Assembly (NCBI GenBank): GCA_002305235.1
Contig: DBQL01000140.1
Location: 5,269-19,604, forward strand
DNA length: 14,336 bases
Source of the DNA: Prevotella sp. UBA1395
Lineage (GTDB): Bacteria > Bacteroidota > Bacteroidia > Bacteroidales > Bacteroidaceae
Reading direction: 5' to 3'
The notes under the pieces: generated by a model
Databases searched by the model: none
The model's input: the letters and a program-made list of their open reading frames with translations, nothing else
Told to the model about the DNA's origin: nothing
Part shown: piece by piece, positions 6,427 through 14,222 of the stretch
Position numbering within the stretch: position 1 is the first letter of the stretch
Layout: each line of letters starts with the position of its first letter
Program-made: the position numbers and the translations under genes

Positions 6427-8419
6427 ACAAATGCGAAAACTCGTTGAAGAACTCAACCGTGCGTCAGAAAGTTACTACAACGGGCGGCAGGAATTGATGA
6501 CCGACTACGAATGGGATGCCAAGTTTGATGAGCTCAAGCAGTTGGAGCTGGAGACCGGCAAGACCCTTCCCGACTCGCCCACGGGCAAGGTTTCCGAAGA
6601 CAGTATTGCCGGACAGAAGGAGGACCACGAGTTTCCGGCATTGTCATTGGCCAAGACCAAGAGGGTGAGCGAACTGGCCAAATGGGCCGAGAATCGCCCC
6701 ATCTGGATATCATGGAAACTCGACGGACTGACGCTCGTGGTGACTTACGACGACGGAAAGCTCTTGAAGGTGGTGACACGGGGCAACGGACACACCGGAA
6801 CAAACATCACTCATCTTGCCAAATCGATCCAAGGCATACCCCAAACCATTGCGCACCAAGGACATCTCGTCATTCGCGGCGAGGCGATCATCTCTTATGA
6901 CGACTTTGAACGCTTCAACATGGAGAACGATGAAGAGTATGCCAACCCCCGTAATCTGGCCTCGGGGTCGCTCACCTTGAAAGATCCGGCAGAGGTAGCA
7001 CAACGCCACATACACTGGATTCCGTTCACACTTGTCTACGCCGACGACGCTCCCATATCATGGGGGGCACAGATGGAGCTGCTCAAGGAGAACGGATTGG
7101 CTGTGGTCGACCATGAGATCATCACCCTTCCCACCGAAGAGGAGATTGGAAAAGTGATCAATCGATGGACCGAACGGGTAACCAACCGAGAGAATCCATA
7201 CCCCGTGGACGGGCTGGTCATTACCTACGACGACACGGCTTACGCCGCCACGGGATCGGTGACAGGCCATCATGCCACCCGTGCGGGATACGCGTTCAAG
7301 TGGCAAGACACCGGTGCGGAGACCGAACTCGATATGGTGGAATGGAGTTGCGCGGCCTCAACCATCTCGCCTGTCGCCGTATTCAGGCCCGTAGAACTTG
7401 AGGGAACCACGGTGAAAAGGGCCTCACTCTGCAACATCAGCGAATGTGAGCGACTGGGAATAGGTGCGAAAGGCACGAAGCTGGAGGTGATCAAGGCCAA
7501 CAAGATCATTCCCAAGGTGATAAGGGTGATACGGCAAACGGGCGAAATGGAGATTCCACACACCTGCCCCGTGTGTGGGTTCAGCACGGAAATAAGGGTG
7601 AGTGAGACCAGCGGAACAAAGACTTTGCACTGCACCAACCATGCCTGCCCTGCCAAACAACTCAAGAAATTCGCACGGTTTGTCTCCAAAGACGGCATGA
7701 ATGTGGATGGTATCTCGGAACAAACACTGGCCCGTTTTATCAATCTCGGATGGGTAAGCGAGTATGCCGACATCTTCCGTCTGCCGGAACACGCGGTTGA
7801 AATTGCACGGCTGGAGGGCTTCGGGGAGAAGTCGGCGGCAAACATCATGCGGTCGATCGGTCGTGCCAAGACCGTGGAAGCACGCCGATTGCTCTTCGCC
7901 CTGAACATACCGATGGTGGGACACGATGTTTGTAACCGACTGCTTTCGGCCTATCCGCTCGACAAGCTCATCGACATCGCCTCCGGACAAAGCAGCGAGG
8001 GCGACCTCTTCGCTACTCCGCCGCAGGAGATTTTGGCCCAAATCCCGGGCATAGGACCCGAGAAATCGGCGTCGTTCGTATCGTGGTTCGGCGACACGAA
8101 CAATCTTGCCGCCTTCCGACGACTTCAGGAGCAACTCACCATCACACAAGAATCGTCTGCCCCGCAAGGCTCAAGATGTGAGGGATTGACATTTGTTGTC
8201 ACCGGCGATGTGCATCATTACAAAAACCGAAACACACTCAAGGCTTACATAGAAAGTCAGGGTGGCAAGGTGACGGGCTCTGTATCGAAGTCGACCGACT
8301 TCCTCATCAACAACGATGTCAATTCTACCAGCGGTAAAAACCAAAAGGCTCAGCAGCTCTCCATACCCATTATCTCGGAAGATGAGTTCATCGAGAGGTT
8401 TGGCGAAGGCAGCGAATAA
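6413..8419 (+). CDS. ligA: NAD-dependent DNA ligase, divergent
   Basis: 668 aa, the normal LigA length and domain order. It seals nicks using NAD+. Visible: domain Ia (DYEWD 31-35); adenylation domain with catalytic Lys102 in KLDG, RGE (155-157), NPRN (178-181) and Lys296 in FKW; a C4 zinc finger at C385, C388, C407, C412; helix-hairpin-helix region about 430-560; C-terminal BRCT about 589-665. Compared with E. coli LigA, several near-invariant residues differ: His23 is Tyr, Tyr35 is Trp34, the adenine-contacting Glu113 is Ser100, GDGxxGED is GNGHTGTN, Arg208 is Thr and VGRTG is CAAST. It may be a specialised second ligase or a lineage variant. ATG 6413 is chosen because the earlier TTG at 6356 adds 19 residues unlike LigA. 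It is transcribed from 6327-6334. Confidence 0.88.
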   Translation: MDKIEQMRKLVEELNRASESYYNGRQELMTDYEWDAKFDELKQLELETGKTLPDSPTGKVSEDSIAGQKEDHEFPALSLAKTKRVSELAKWAENRPIWISWKLDGLTLVVTYDDGKLLKVVTRGNGHTGTNITHLAKSIQGIPQTIAHQGHLVIRGEAIISYDDFERFNMENDEEYANPRNLASGSLTLKDPAEVAQRHIHWIPFTLVYADDAPISWGAQMELLKENGLAVVDHEIITLPTEEEIGKVINRWTERVTNRENPYPVDGLVITYDDTAYAATGSVTGHHATRAGYAFKWQDTGAETELDMVEWSCAASTISPVAVFRPVELEGTTVKRASLCNISECERLGIGAKGTKLEVIKANKIIPKVIRVIRQTGEMEIPHTCPVCGFSTEIRVSETSGTKTLHCTNHACPAKQLKKFARFVSKDGMNVDGISEQTLARFINLGWVSEYADIFRLPEHAVEIARLEGFGEKSAANIMRSIGRAKTVEARRLLFALNIPMVGHDVCNRLLSAYPLDKLIDIASGQSSEGDLFATPPQEILAQIPGIGPEKSASFVSWFGDTNNLAAFRRLQEQLTITQESSAPQGSRCEGLTFVVTGDVHHYKNRNTLKAYIESQGGKVTGSVSKSTDFLINNDVNSTSGKNQKAQQLSIPIISEDEFIERFGEGSE

Positions 8420-8449
8420 CCATACTTTTTTACCGCATACCCTGCGAAA

Positions 8450-8491
8450 GACAACCCGACAAGGCCTCGACCGATGCCCCGTCGGGTTGTC
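8450..8491 (+). terminator. 11-bp perfect inverted repeat after the ligase gene, possible terminator
   Basis: GACAACCCGAC (8450-8460) pairs perfectly with GTCGGGTTGTC (8481-8491) around a 20-nt loop, 31 bp after the ligase stop. No T-run follows, so it is not a classical intrinsic terminator; it may end or protect the ligase mRNA. A second, weaker pair CATGCAA/TTGCATG follows (8503-8509 and 8529-8535). Confidence 0.45.
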
Positions 8492-8574
8492 GTGCGATAT
8501 AGCATGCAATATACCCACGATGAGAACCTTGCATGACAATATCCTCACCGTACCAGCTATTTATCGGCTAAATG

Positions 8575-8607
8575 TTTGGAAATGTTAATATTTTAGACTA
8601 ATTTTGC
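8575..8607 (+). promoter_or_regulatory. Complete Bacteroidetes promoter for the outer-membrane protein gene
   Basis: TTTG (8575-8578), a 20-bp spacer, and TAATTTTGC (8599-8607) match the TTTG-N19-21-TAnnTTTG consensus exactly. This is the best promoter in the window. The leader before ATG 8626 is short and AT-rich. Confidence 0.8.
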
Positions 8608-8625
8608 ACAAAATTTTACAAGATT

Positions 8626-9369
8626 ATGAAACGTTTCCTTGCATCCGCAGCCCTCATGGCATGCACCATCTCACTGACAGCACAGAATGTTCAGTTGCAT
8701 TACGACCTCGGTCACACTCTTTACAAAGACCTCTCCGACCGTCCCAGCATGACGACCACGGTAGAAATGTTCAAGCCAGACAATTGGGGTAGCACATTCA
8801 TGTTTACCGATATCGACTACCAAAGAGACGGTGTGGCGGGTGCTTATTGGGAAATTGCACGCGAGTTCAACGTCTCTAAGAACCGGCAGTGGGCCGCGCA
8901 CATCGAATATAACGGCGGACTCACGAGCAATGAAGATACTTGGGCAGCCACCCGCTTTCAGCATGCTGTGCTCGTTGGCCCTGCATGGAACTGGCATAAT
9001 GCCGATTTCAGCAGAACGTTCAGCCTCCAAGCCATGTACAAATATTATTTCAAGAATCGCCATTGGAACGTCGACGGCTTCAATTCCTTCCAGCTTACCG
9101 GAGTGTGGAGCATCTCTTTTGCCAATCGCCTGTGTACATTCAGCGGCTTTCTCGATGCTTGGTACGACTCCTCAGCCAAGGGAAACTGGATCGTGATGAG
9201 CGAACCGCAGTTCTGGTTCAACCTCAATACGTTGAAAGGTTGGGACAAAGTGAATCTCAGTTTGGGTACAGAAGTGGAGCTGAGTCATAACTTTGTATGG
9301 AATGAGAGAGGCCAACACGATCGTTTCTACGCCGTTCCCACCATTGCCGCAAAATGGACTTTTGAGTAA
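8626..9369 (+). CDS. DUF5020 family outer-membrane protein, Tsx-like beta-barrel
   Basis: 247 aa with a signal peptide (residues 1-19, cleavage near LTA-Q). The mature part alternates aromatic and polar residues in short strands (for example FMFTDIDYQ, FSLQAMYKYYF, VNLSLGTEVELSHNFVW) and ends in a strand with a near-terminal aromatic residue (AAKWTFE), as in outer-membrane barrels. The pattern, with an early GSTFMFTDIDY segment, fits the DUF5020 family related to nucleoside-specific Tsx channels. It would sit in the outer membrane; the substrate is not readable from sequence. Start ATG 8626 lies 18 bp after a perfect promoter. A weak hairpin at 9383-9419 follows. No neighbour suggests a pathway. 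Confidence 0.8.
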   Translation: MKRFLASAALMACTISLTAQNVQLHYDLGHTLYKDLSDRPSMTTTVEMFKPDNWGSTFMFTDIDYQRDGVAGAYWEIAREFNVSKNRQWAAHIEYNGGLTSNEDTWAATRFQHAVLVGPAWNWHNADFSRTFSLQAMYKYYFKNRHWNVDGFNSFQLTGVWSISFANRLCTFSGFLDAWYDSSAKGNWIVMSEPQFWFNLNTLKGWDKVNLSLGTEVELSHNFVWNERGQHDRFYAVPTIAAKWTFE

Positions 9370-9382
9370 AAGCCAATGTTGC

Positions 9383-9419
9383 CGGAGCGAAATCCCTATG
9401 CTCTTTGGGATAAACTCCG
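9383..9419 (+). terminator. Weak nested hairpin after the outer-membrane protein gene
   Basis: CGGAG/CTCCG (9383-9387, 9415-9419) encloses ATCCC/GGGAT (9392-9396, 9407-9411). It lies 13 bp after the stop codon and no long T-run follows, so terminator function is uncertain. Confidence 0.3.
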
Positions 9420-9581
9420 ACGATTTTCTGAACAAACTCAAAAGTTCTTGAGAATAAACTCCTATTGATTTCTAAATAAAACCATTCGGAGTATTCATCG
9501 ATGCCGGGCGAGACCGAGACGACACGCGATTGTCATTGCCCGCCCATTCATATTCAACCACCCCTCAAAGAAAGAAGATTC

Positions 9582-10256
9582 ATGCGAATAGACATTATCA
9601 CTGTGCTGCCCGAAATGCTCGAAGGCTTTGTCCACGAGTCCATTTTGGCCCGGGCACAAAAGAAAGGTTTGGCCGAAATCCACCTGCATAACCTTCGCGA
9701 CTACACCCACGACAAGTGGCGCCGGGTAGACGATTATCCCTACGGCGGGTTTGCAGGCATGGTGATGCAGATCGAACCCATCGACCGTTGCATCTCCGCG
9801 CTGAGAGACGAGCGCGATTATGACGACGTGATCTATGTTACCCCCGACGGCGAACGCTTTGACCAGCACGTGGCCAACGAGATGAGTTTGCAGCAAAATC
9901 TCATTATTCTATGCGGGCATTATAAAGGAATAGACCAGCGAGTGCGCGACCATCTCATCACAAGAGAGATCAGTGTGGGCGACTTCGTGCTCACCGGCGG
10001 CGAACTTGCGGCTGCCATCATAGCCGACGCGGTGGTGAGATTGGTACCCGGAGCAATGAGCGACGACCAAAGTGCGCTCTCCGACTGCTTTCAAGACGAC
10101 CTCTTGGCCGCCCCCATCTACACGCGACCCTCCGACTACAAGGGTTGGAAGGTGCCCGAGATACTGTTGAGCGGCAACGAGGCGAAGATCAAACAGTGGG
10201 AAATGGACCAAGCTCTCGAGCGCACCAAACGTCTCAGACCCGACCTGCTGAAATAA
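9582..10256 (+). CDS. trmD: tRNA (guanine37-N1)-methyltransferase TrmD
   Basis: 224 aa, within the usual 225-250 range. It methylates G37 next to the anticodon of tRNAs such as tRNA-Leu, -Pro and -Arg with S-adenosylmethionine, preventing frameshifts. The SPOUT trefoil-knot signatures are clear: [12 protein letters not shown] (110-121), [20 protein letters not shown] (129-148), VVRLVPGA (151-158), the catalytic Asp168 position (SDCF), YTRP (180-183), and [13 protein letters not shown] (191-203). The N-terminal loop reads YGGFAGMVM where many bacteria have YGGGPGMVM, and YTRP is preceded by PI rather than PH. ATG 9582 gives the conserved [11 protein letters not shown] start; the longer frame from 9501 adds 27 residues unlike TrmD. 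It converges on the patatin gene with only 14 bp between stop codons. No clear promoter was seen. Confidence 0.95.
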   Translation: MRIDIITVLPEMLEGFVHESILARAQKKGLAEIHLHNLRDYTHDKWRRVDDYPYGGFAGMVMQIEPIDRCISALRDERDYDDVIYVTPDGERFDQHVANEMSLQQNLIILCGHYKGIDQRVRDHLITREISVGDFVLTGGELAAAIIADAVVRLVPGAMSDDQSALSDCFQDDLLAAPIYTRPSDYKGWKVPEILLSGNEAKIKQWEMDQALERTKRLRPDLLK

Positions 10257-10270
10257 CCTCGGGCCAAAGC

Positions 10271-11113
10271 TCACAGGTATCTCTCACAAAATTTCTCCCC
10301 CTCTTCAAACCCCTCCTCATAAAGACGTTCCAGCTTGCGGACGTCTTTTTCTATGCGGTGCACTTCCATCGGCCGTCTCGGTCTGATGCAAATCACCTTA
10401 CCGTCATCCTCCATGTCCTCGAGATATTGCAGTTGCCGGTTGTACGCGGCTATACGATGGCTCAGCGCCACGCGCAGTCTCGGAAAGTTTTTATAAAGAA
10501 AATGCGGTGTCTTTCGGTCTTTCTCCGTGGCCCGGAATCCCCTGTTACGCGTTGATACCACCACATTGGTGGGATGTCCGGTCTCTATGGCGCGCCTCAG
10601 GGGAATGGAGTCTACGATGCCTCCGTCGAGCATCGGCACCCCATCGACATTCACCATCTTGCTCACGTATGGCAAACTGCTCGATGCCTTCACGATGTCG
10701 CAAGCCCGTTGCCGGTCTGACGGCTCGCAAAGATACTCCGCTCGCCCCGTGGAGCAATTGGTGGTGACCATCTCAAATCCCCGCGCATGACGGAAGTATT
10801 CGTCATAGTCGATGGGCACCAACTCGTTGGGGAACCGGTCATAAAGCAACTCGCGGTCAAACAAACAGCCTTGGGTCACCAAGTGACGCAGTCCGATATA
10901 GTCGTATTTAGCCAGCATATCGATATTGGCAAAGCGAGCGCGGCGGGGCTGTCGGGAAATATAGCTCATGCCGTTGCATGCGCCGGCCGACACCGCCACC
11001 ACATATTCAAAATAGAGATTATGCTTCATGAACGCGTCTAACACCCCACTTGTGAAAACGCCGCGCATGCCTCCGCCCTCGAGTACCAATCCCGTGTCAC
11101 TACCAAACTGCAT
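10271..11113 (-). CDS. Patatin-like phospholipase family protein
   Basis: 280 aa. The patatin Ser-Asp dyad is visible: an oxyanion-hole loop GGGMRG (13-18), Ser42 in AVSAGACNG (a GxSxG-type elbow with Ala in the first place), and Asp163 in MLDGGIVDSIP. The basic C-terminal region (about 200-280) resembles the tail of the YjjU-type bacterial group. These enzymes hydrolyse ester bonds of lipids in the cytoplasm or at the membrane; the natural substrate is mostly unknown. No signal peptide is seen. An in-frame TTG at 11137 lies inside the -7 element 11134-11142, so ATG 11113 is the likely start. The gene is divergent from pepP, 90 bp away, and convergent with trmD. Confidence 0.88.
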   Translation of the reverse strand: MQFGSDTGLVLEGGGMRGVFTSGVLDAFMKHNLYFEYVVAVSAGACNGMSYISRQPRRARFANIDMLAKYDYIGLRHLVTQGCLFDRELLYDRFPNELVPIDYDEYFRHARGFEMVTTNCSTGRAEYLCEPSDRQRACDIVKASSSLPYVSKMVNVDGVPMLDGGIVDSIPLRRAIETGHPTNVVVSTRNRGFRATEKDRKTPHFLYKNFPRLRVALSHRIAAYNRQLQYLEDMEDDGKVICIRPRRPMEVHRIEKDVRKLERLYEEGFEEGEKFCERYL

Positions 11114-11133
11114 AAAAACTGTAAATTTTACTC

Positions 11134-11142
11134 GCAAAGTTA
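11134..11142 (-). promoter_or_regulatory. Bacteroidetes -7 promoter element for the patatin gene
   Basis: The minus strand reads TAACTTTGC, an exact TAnnTTTGC match, about 20 nt before ATG 11113. It rules out the upstream TTG 11137 as the start codon. Confidence 0.65.
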
Positions 11143-11164
11143 CGCATTATTCATGTAACTTTTG

Positions 11165-11173
11165 TATCTTTGC
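11165..11173 (+). promoter_or_regulatory. Bacteroidetes -7 promoter element for pepP
   Basis: TATCTTTGC matches TAnnTTTGC exactly. It lies 22 bp from the -7 element of the divergent patatin promoter, so the two RNA polymerase binding sites must overlap. The leader to ATG 11204 is about 25 nt. Confidence 0.7.
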
Positions 11174-11203
11174 AATATAAAGTACAAAAAAATATACACG
11201 CTT

Positions 11204-12601
11204 ATGTTTAGTAAAGAGACCTACATTAACCGGCGTGCCGAGTTGAAGAAATTAGTTGAGAACGGCATTGTTGTGTTTTTTGGCAATAATGGTTCTCCGG
11301 CCAATTTTCCCAACAACGGCTACCATCCCTTCCGTCAAGACTCCACTTTCCTCTATTATTTCGGTCAAAACCGTGAGGGATTGGTGGGTATCATCGACAT
11401 TGACAATGATACCGAGACGCTGATTGGCGATGATATTTCCATTGATGACATTGTGTGGTATGGCGCTGTGGACAGCGTTCACGACATGGCCGAGCAGGTG
11501 GGTGTGGCCCATTCGGCCCCGATGAAGGCCCTGACCACCATCTGTCATGAGGCTCTGCGCGAGAAACGCCCCGTCCATTTCCTCCCCCCCTATCGTTTCG
11601 ACACCAAGATACAGATCTTCGATCTCTTGGGCATTCACCCCAACCAGCAGAAGGAAAGTGCCTCGTTGGCACTCATCCATGCTGTTGTCAAGATGCGCTC
11701 GGTGAAGTCGGCCGAGGAGATAGAAGAGCTTGAGCGTGCCGCGATCATCGGCTATCGCATGCACACCACGGCCATGAAGATGTGCCGTCCGGGCATTACC
11801 GAGAAAGAAATTGCCGGTACACTCGACGGCATAGCCAACAGCATGGGTGCGATGGTGAGTTTCCCCACCATCCTTTCGCAGCATGGCGAGATACAACACG
11901 GATCTCCCTCGATGGCCCCACTGCAAGCCGGCAAGCTCATGTTGTGTGATGCCGGTGCCGAGACCATCAACAACTATTGCAGCGACAACACCCGCACCAC
12001 ACCGGTAAGCGGACGCTTTGACCAGCGACAACTGGAGATCTACTCCATCGTCGAGGCCTGTCACGACTACGCCCTGAGCGTGGCCAAGCCGGGCGTGAAG
12101 TGGTGGGACGTGCATTTCGGCGTGTGCCGACTGATGACCGAGCGCTTGAAAGAGGTTGGACTGATGAAGGGAGACACCGACGAGGCTGTGGCAGCCGGCG
12201 CGCATGCCATGTTCATGGTGCACGGACTGGGCCACATGATGGGCATGGACGTGCACGACATGGAGAGCTTCGACCAGATATACGTGGGCTTCGACGACGA
12301 GGTTCGCCCCAACCTTGAGCAGTTTGGCACCAACTGCCTGCGCATGGGCCGTCGACTCCAAGAGGGCTTTGTGGTGACCGACGAGCCGGGCATCTACTTC
12401 ATTCCCGCACTCATCGACGAGTGGAAAGCGAGCGGACACTGCAAGGAGTTTATCAATTTTGACCTGCTGGAGACCTACAAGGACTTTGGCGGCATACGTA
12501 TCGAAGACGACCTGCTGATCACCGGCGACGGCTGTCGCTTCATCGGCAAAGACCGCATACCCTATCATCCCAAGGACGTGGAGGCGTTCATCGCGCGATA
12601 A
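11204..12601 (+). CDS. pepP: Xaa-Pro aminopeptidase (M24B family)
   Basis: 465 aa. It removes the N-terminal residue from peptides with proline in the second position. The N-terminal domain (about 1-165) carries the FRQDSTFLYYFG signature (53-64) of aminopeptidase P. The C-terminal pita-bread domain holds the five expected ligands of the dinuclear metal centre (usually Mn): Asp249 (LCDAGAE), Asp261 (SDNTRTTP), His344 (HGLGHMMGMDVHD), Glu394 (VVTDEPGIYF) and Glu434 (GIRIEDD). There is no signal peptide, so it is cytoplasmic. ATG 11204 is chosen; the earlier TTG at 11162 is directly beside the -7 element and cannot be in the transcript. The secreted C1 peptidase gene begins 50 bp downstream with no terminator between, so the two are probably an operon. 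Confidence 0.95.
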   Translation: MFSKETYINRRAELKKLVENGIVVFFGNNGSPANFPNNGYHPFRQDSTFLYYFGQNREGLVGIIDIDNDTETLIGDDISIDDIVWYGAVDSVHDMAEQVGVAHSAPMKALTTICHEALREKRPVHFLPPYRFDTKIQIFDLLGIHPNQQKESASLALIHAVVKMRSVKSAEEIEELERAAIIGYRMHTTAMKMCRPGITEKEIAGTLDGIANSMGAMVSFPTILSQHGEIQHGSPSMAPLQAGKLMLCDAGAETINNYCSDNTRTTPVSGRFDQRQLEIYSIVEACHDYALSVAKPGVKWWDVHFGVCRLMTERLKEVGLMKGDTDEAVAAGAHAMFMVHGLGHMMGMDVHDMESFDQIYVGFDDEVRPNLEQFGTNCLRMGRRLQEGFVVTDEPGIYFIPALIDEWKASGHCKEFINFDLLETYKDFGGIRIEDDLLITGDGCRFIGKDRIPYHPKDVEAFIAR

Positions 12602-12651
12602 CGACACCTCCGCACACAGACAACAAACCAAGAACAATTCCAAAAATAATA

Positions 12652-13854
12652 ATGAACAAAGTATTTATCACTGCGCTCATGGCCCTGTCGGCCTTGGGTG
12701 TCAATGCCGCTACCCCCAAAGATAGCGTCAATCCTAACAAACCGGTATTCAAAGTAGTGAAGGAAAACGCCATCACCAGCATCAAGAACCAAAACCGTTC
12801 GGGCACCTGCTGGGATTATTCCACGCTGAGTTTCTTTGAGGCCGAGATCCTTAGAGCCTCGGGCAAGACCTACGACCTCTGCGAGAGCTTCGTGGCCAAC
12901 AAGACATACATGGACCGTGCCGTACACGTGGTGCGCCTGCACGGTGACGCCCAGTTTGCACAGGGCGGCAGTTGCTACGACCCACTCTATGTCATCAAGA
13001 ACTATGGTATCTGCCCCGAAGATGCCATGCCGTTCCCGGGAAGCCTCTATGGCGACTCGTTGAACAACTATGGCGAGTTTTTCTCGGTCATGACCCCATA
13101 CGTAGAGAGCGTTGCCAAGAGTACGGCCAAGCAGCTGTCTACACAGTGGAAGGTGGGACTCCAAGGTATTCTTGACGCTTATCTTGGCCAATGCCCCGAG
13201 AAATTCACCTATCAGGGCAAGAGTTACACACCGCAGACCTTCGCCGCGAGCCTCGGCCTGAACTGGGACGACTACACCACGTTCACCTCATATACCCATC
13301 ATCCGTTTTGGACGAAGTTTGCCGTAGAGGTACAAGACAACTGGCGCTACCCGCAATCGTGGAACGTGCCCATTGAGTATCTCAGCCAAATCATCGACAA
13401 CGCCATCATGAACGGATACACCGTGGCATGGGGCGGCGACGTGAGCGAGGACGGTTTTACGCGTGACGGACTGGCCTATATGTACGACACGAAGAAGATG
13501 GAAAGCATGGAGGGCAGCGACATGGCCCGCTGGCTCAAGCTCTCTGCCGCCAAGAAGAAGAGCATCGTAGACTCTCTCGGCGTGAACGTACCCGAGGTAA
13601 CCCCCACGCAGAAGCAGCGTCAGGAGCGTTTCGACAACTGGCAGCTCACCGACGACCACGGCATGCTCATCTATGGCATTGCCAAAGACCAGAACGGCAA
13701 GGAGTACTACATGGTGAAAAACTCGTGGGGCGAGACCGGCGAGTATAAAGGTACGTGGTACATGACCAAGAATTTTATCGTGGCCAACACGATGGACTTC
13801 ATGGTTAACAAGAACGCCGTGCCCAAGGATTTGCGCAAGAAACTGGGCATCTGA
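12652..13854 (+). CDS. Secreted C1 family cysteine peptidase (aminopeptidase C / bleomycin hydrolase-like)
   Basis: 400 aa with a signal peptide (1-20, ending VNAA). The papain-type active site is complete: Gln47 of the oxyanion hole and Cys53 in NQNRSGTCWDYS, His336 in TDDHGMLIYG, and Asn357 in VKNSWGETG. The large insert between Cys and His and the GGSCYD and YGICPEDAMPF segments (105-128) resemble the C1B bleomycin hydrolase/PepC branch, which acts as an aminopeptidase. PepC proper is cytoplasmic, whereas this one is exported, so an extracellular or periplasmic role in peptide breakdown is inferred. It follows pepP by 50 bp and is followed 29 bp later by a strong hairpin, which supports a two-gene peptidase operon. 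No Shine-Dalgarno sequence is seen; the start is preceded by AAAAATAATA. Confidence 0.9.
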   Translation: MNKVFITALMALSALGVNAATPKDSVNPNKPVFKVVKENAITSIKNQNRSGTCWDYSTLSFFEAEILRASGKTYDLCESFVANKTYMDRAVHVVRLHGDAQFAQGGSCYDPLYVIKNYGICPEDAMPFPGSLYGDSLNNYGEFFSVMTPYVESVAKSTAKQLSTQWKVGLQGILDAYLGQCPEKFTYQGKSYTPQTFAASLGLNWDDYTTFTSYTHHPFWTKFAVEVQDNWRYPQSWNVPIEYLSQIIDNAIMNGYTVAWGGDVSEDGFTRDGLAYMYDTKKMESMEGSDMARWLKLSAAKKKSIVDSLGVNVPEVTPTQKQRQERFDNWQLTDDHGMLIYGIAKDQNGKEYYMVKNSWGETGEYKGTWYMTKNFIVANTMDFMVNKNAVPKDLRKKLGI

Positions 13855-13882
13855 CCCATACCCCAAGCATATACCCTATATT

Positions 13883-13913
13883 CAGCCCCATGCAATGTCA
13901 TTGCATGGGGCTG
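13883..13913 (+). terminator. Terminator-like hairpin after the C1 peptidase gene
   Basis: CAGCCCCATGCAA (13883-13895) pairs perfectly with TTGCATGGGGCTG (13901-13913) around a 5-nt loop, 29 bp after the stop codon. Only a broken T-run follows (ATTGTATGT), so termination may be incomplete, but position and strength fit the end of the pepP operon. Confidence 0.7.
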
Positions 13914-14087
13914 ATTGTATGTAGCCACCACCGTGAAACACGGAGAGCGGCGAGGGCGGAAGACAACCGGATGTGTAAATATTCAGTCACAAAATTTAAC
14001 CGAAAACCACCACGATACAAACGCCCGAAAAATAAGAATTGCCGGCCTCCACACCCGCTTTCACGTCGCAGAACCCCGTGTCATCAT

Positions 14088-14107
14088 CCAAATGACCTGC
14101 CATTTGG
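14088..14107. repeat. Small hairpin of repeat locus B
   Basis: CCAAATG (14088-14094) and CATTTGG (14101-14107) are perfect inverse complements around 6 nt. It resembles the small CCATT/AATGG hairpin next to locus A. Confidence 0.5.
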
Positions 14108-14132
14108 CATGTTTCGATACGTTTTTACGCTC

Positions 14133-14149
14133 CCAAACCTATCGTTTGG
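14133..14149. repeat. Second small hairpin of repeat locus B
   Basis: CCAAAC (14133-14138) and GTTTGG (14144-14149) pair perfectly around a CTATC loop. The same CTATCG can instead pair with CGATAG at 14155-14160, so alternative folds exist. Confidence 0.5.
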
Positions 14150-14176
14150 CGACGCGATAGAGGCCCTGTCGTCACT

Positions 14177-14222
14177 CGAAAGGATAGTAATCGCGTCGCG
14201 ATTACTATCTTTTCGCAAACCC
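14177..14222. repeat. Palindromic repeat, locus B core
   Basis: Arms 14177-14195 and 14197-14215 are inverse complements over 19 bp with one mismatch (a G:U pair in RNA). The core GATAGTAATCGCG and the ending TTTCGCAAACCC (14211-14222) are the same as in locus A (1007-1107), more than 13 kb away. Just upstream, a degenerate unit runs from GATAG (14156) to CGTCACTCGAAAG (14170-14182), again like the locus A unit. Confidence 0.85.

Noticed and set aside
9501..9581. N-terminal extension of TrmD from 9501
   Set aside because: TrmD proteins begin with the strand [10 protein letters not shown], which starts at ATG 9582; the extension is unlike the family.
11252..12643. A 463-codon open frame opposite pepP
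   Set aside because: pepP has all five metal ligands in the right order; the opposite frame is His/Val/Leu-rich with no known motif, typical of an antisense shadow.
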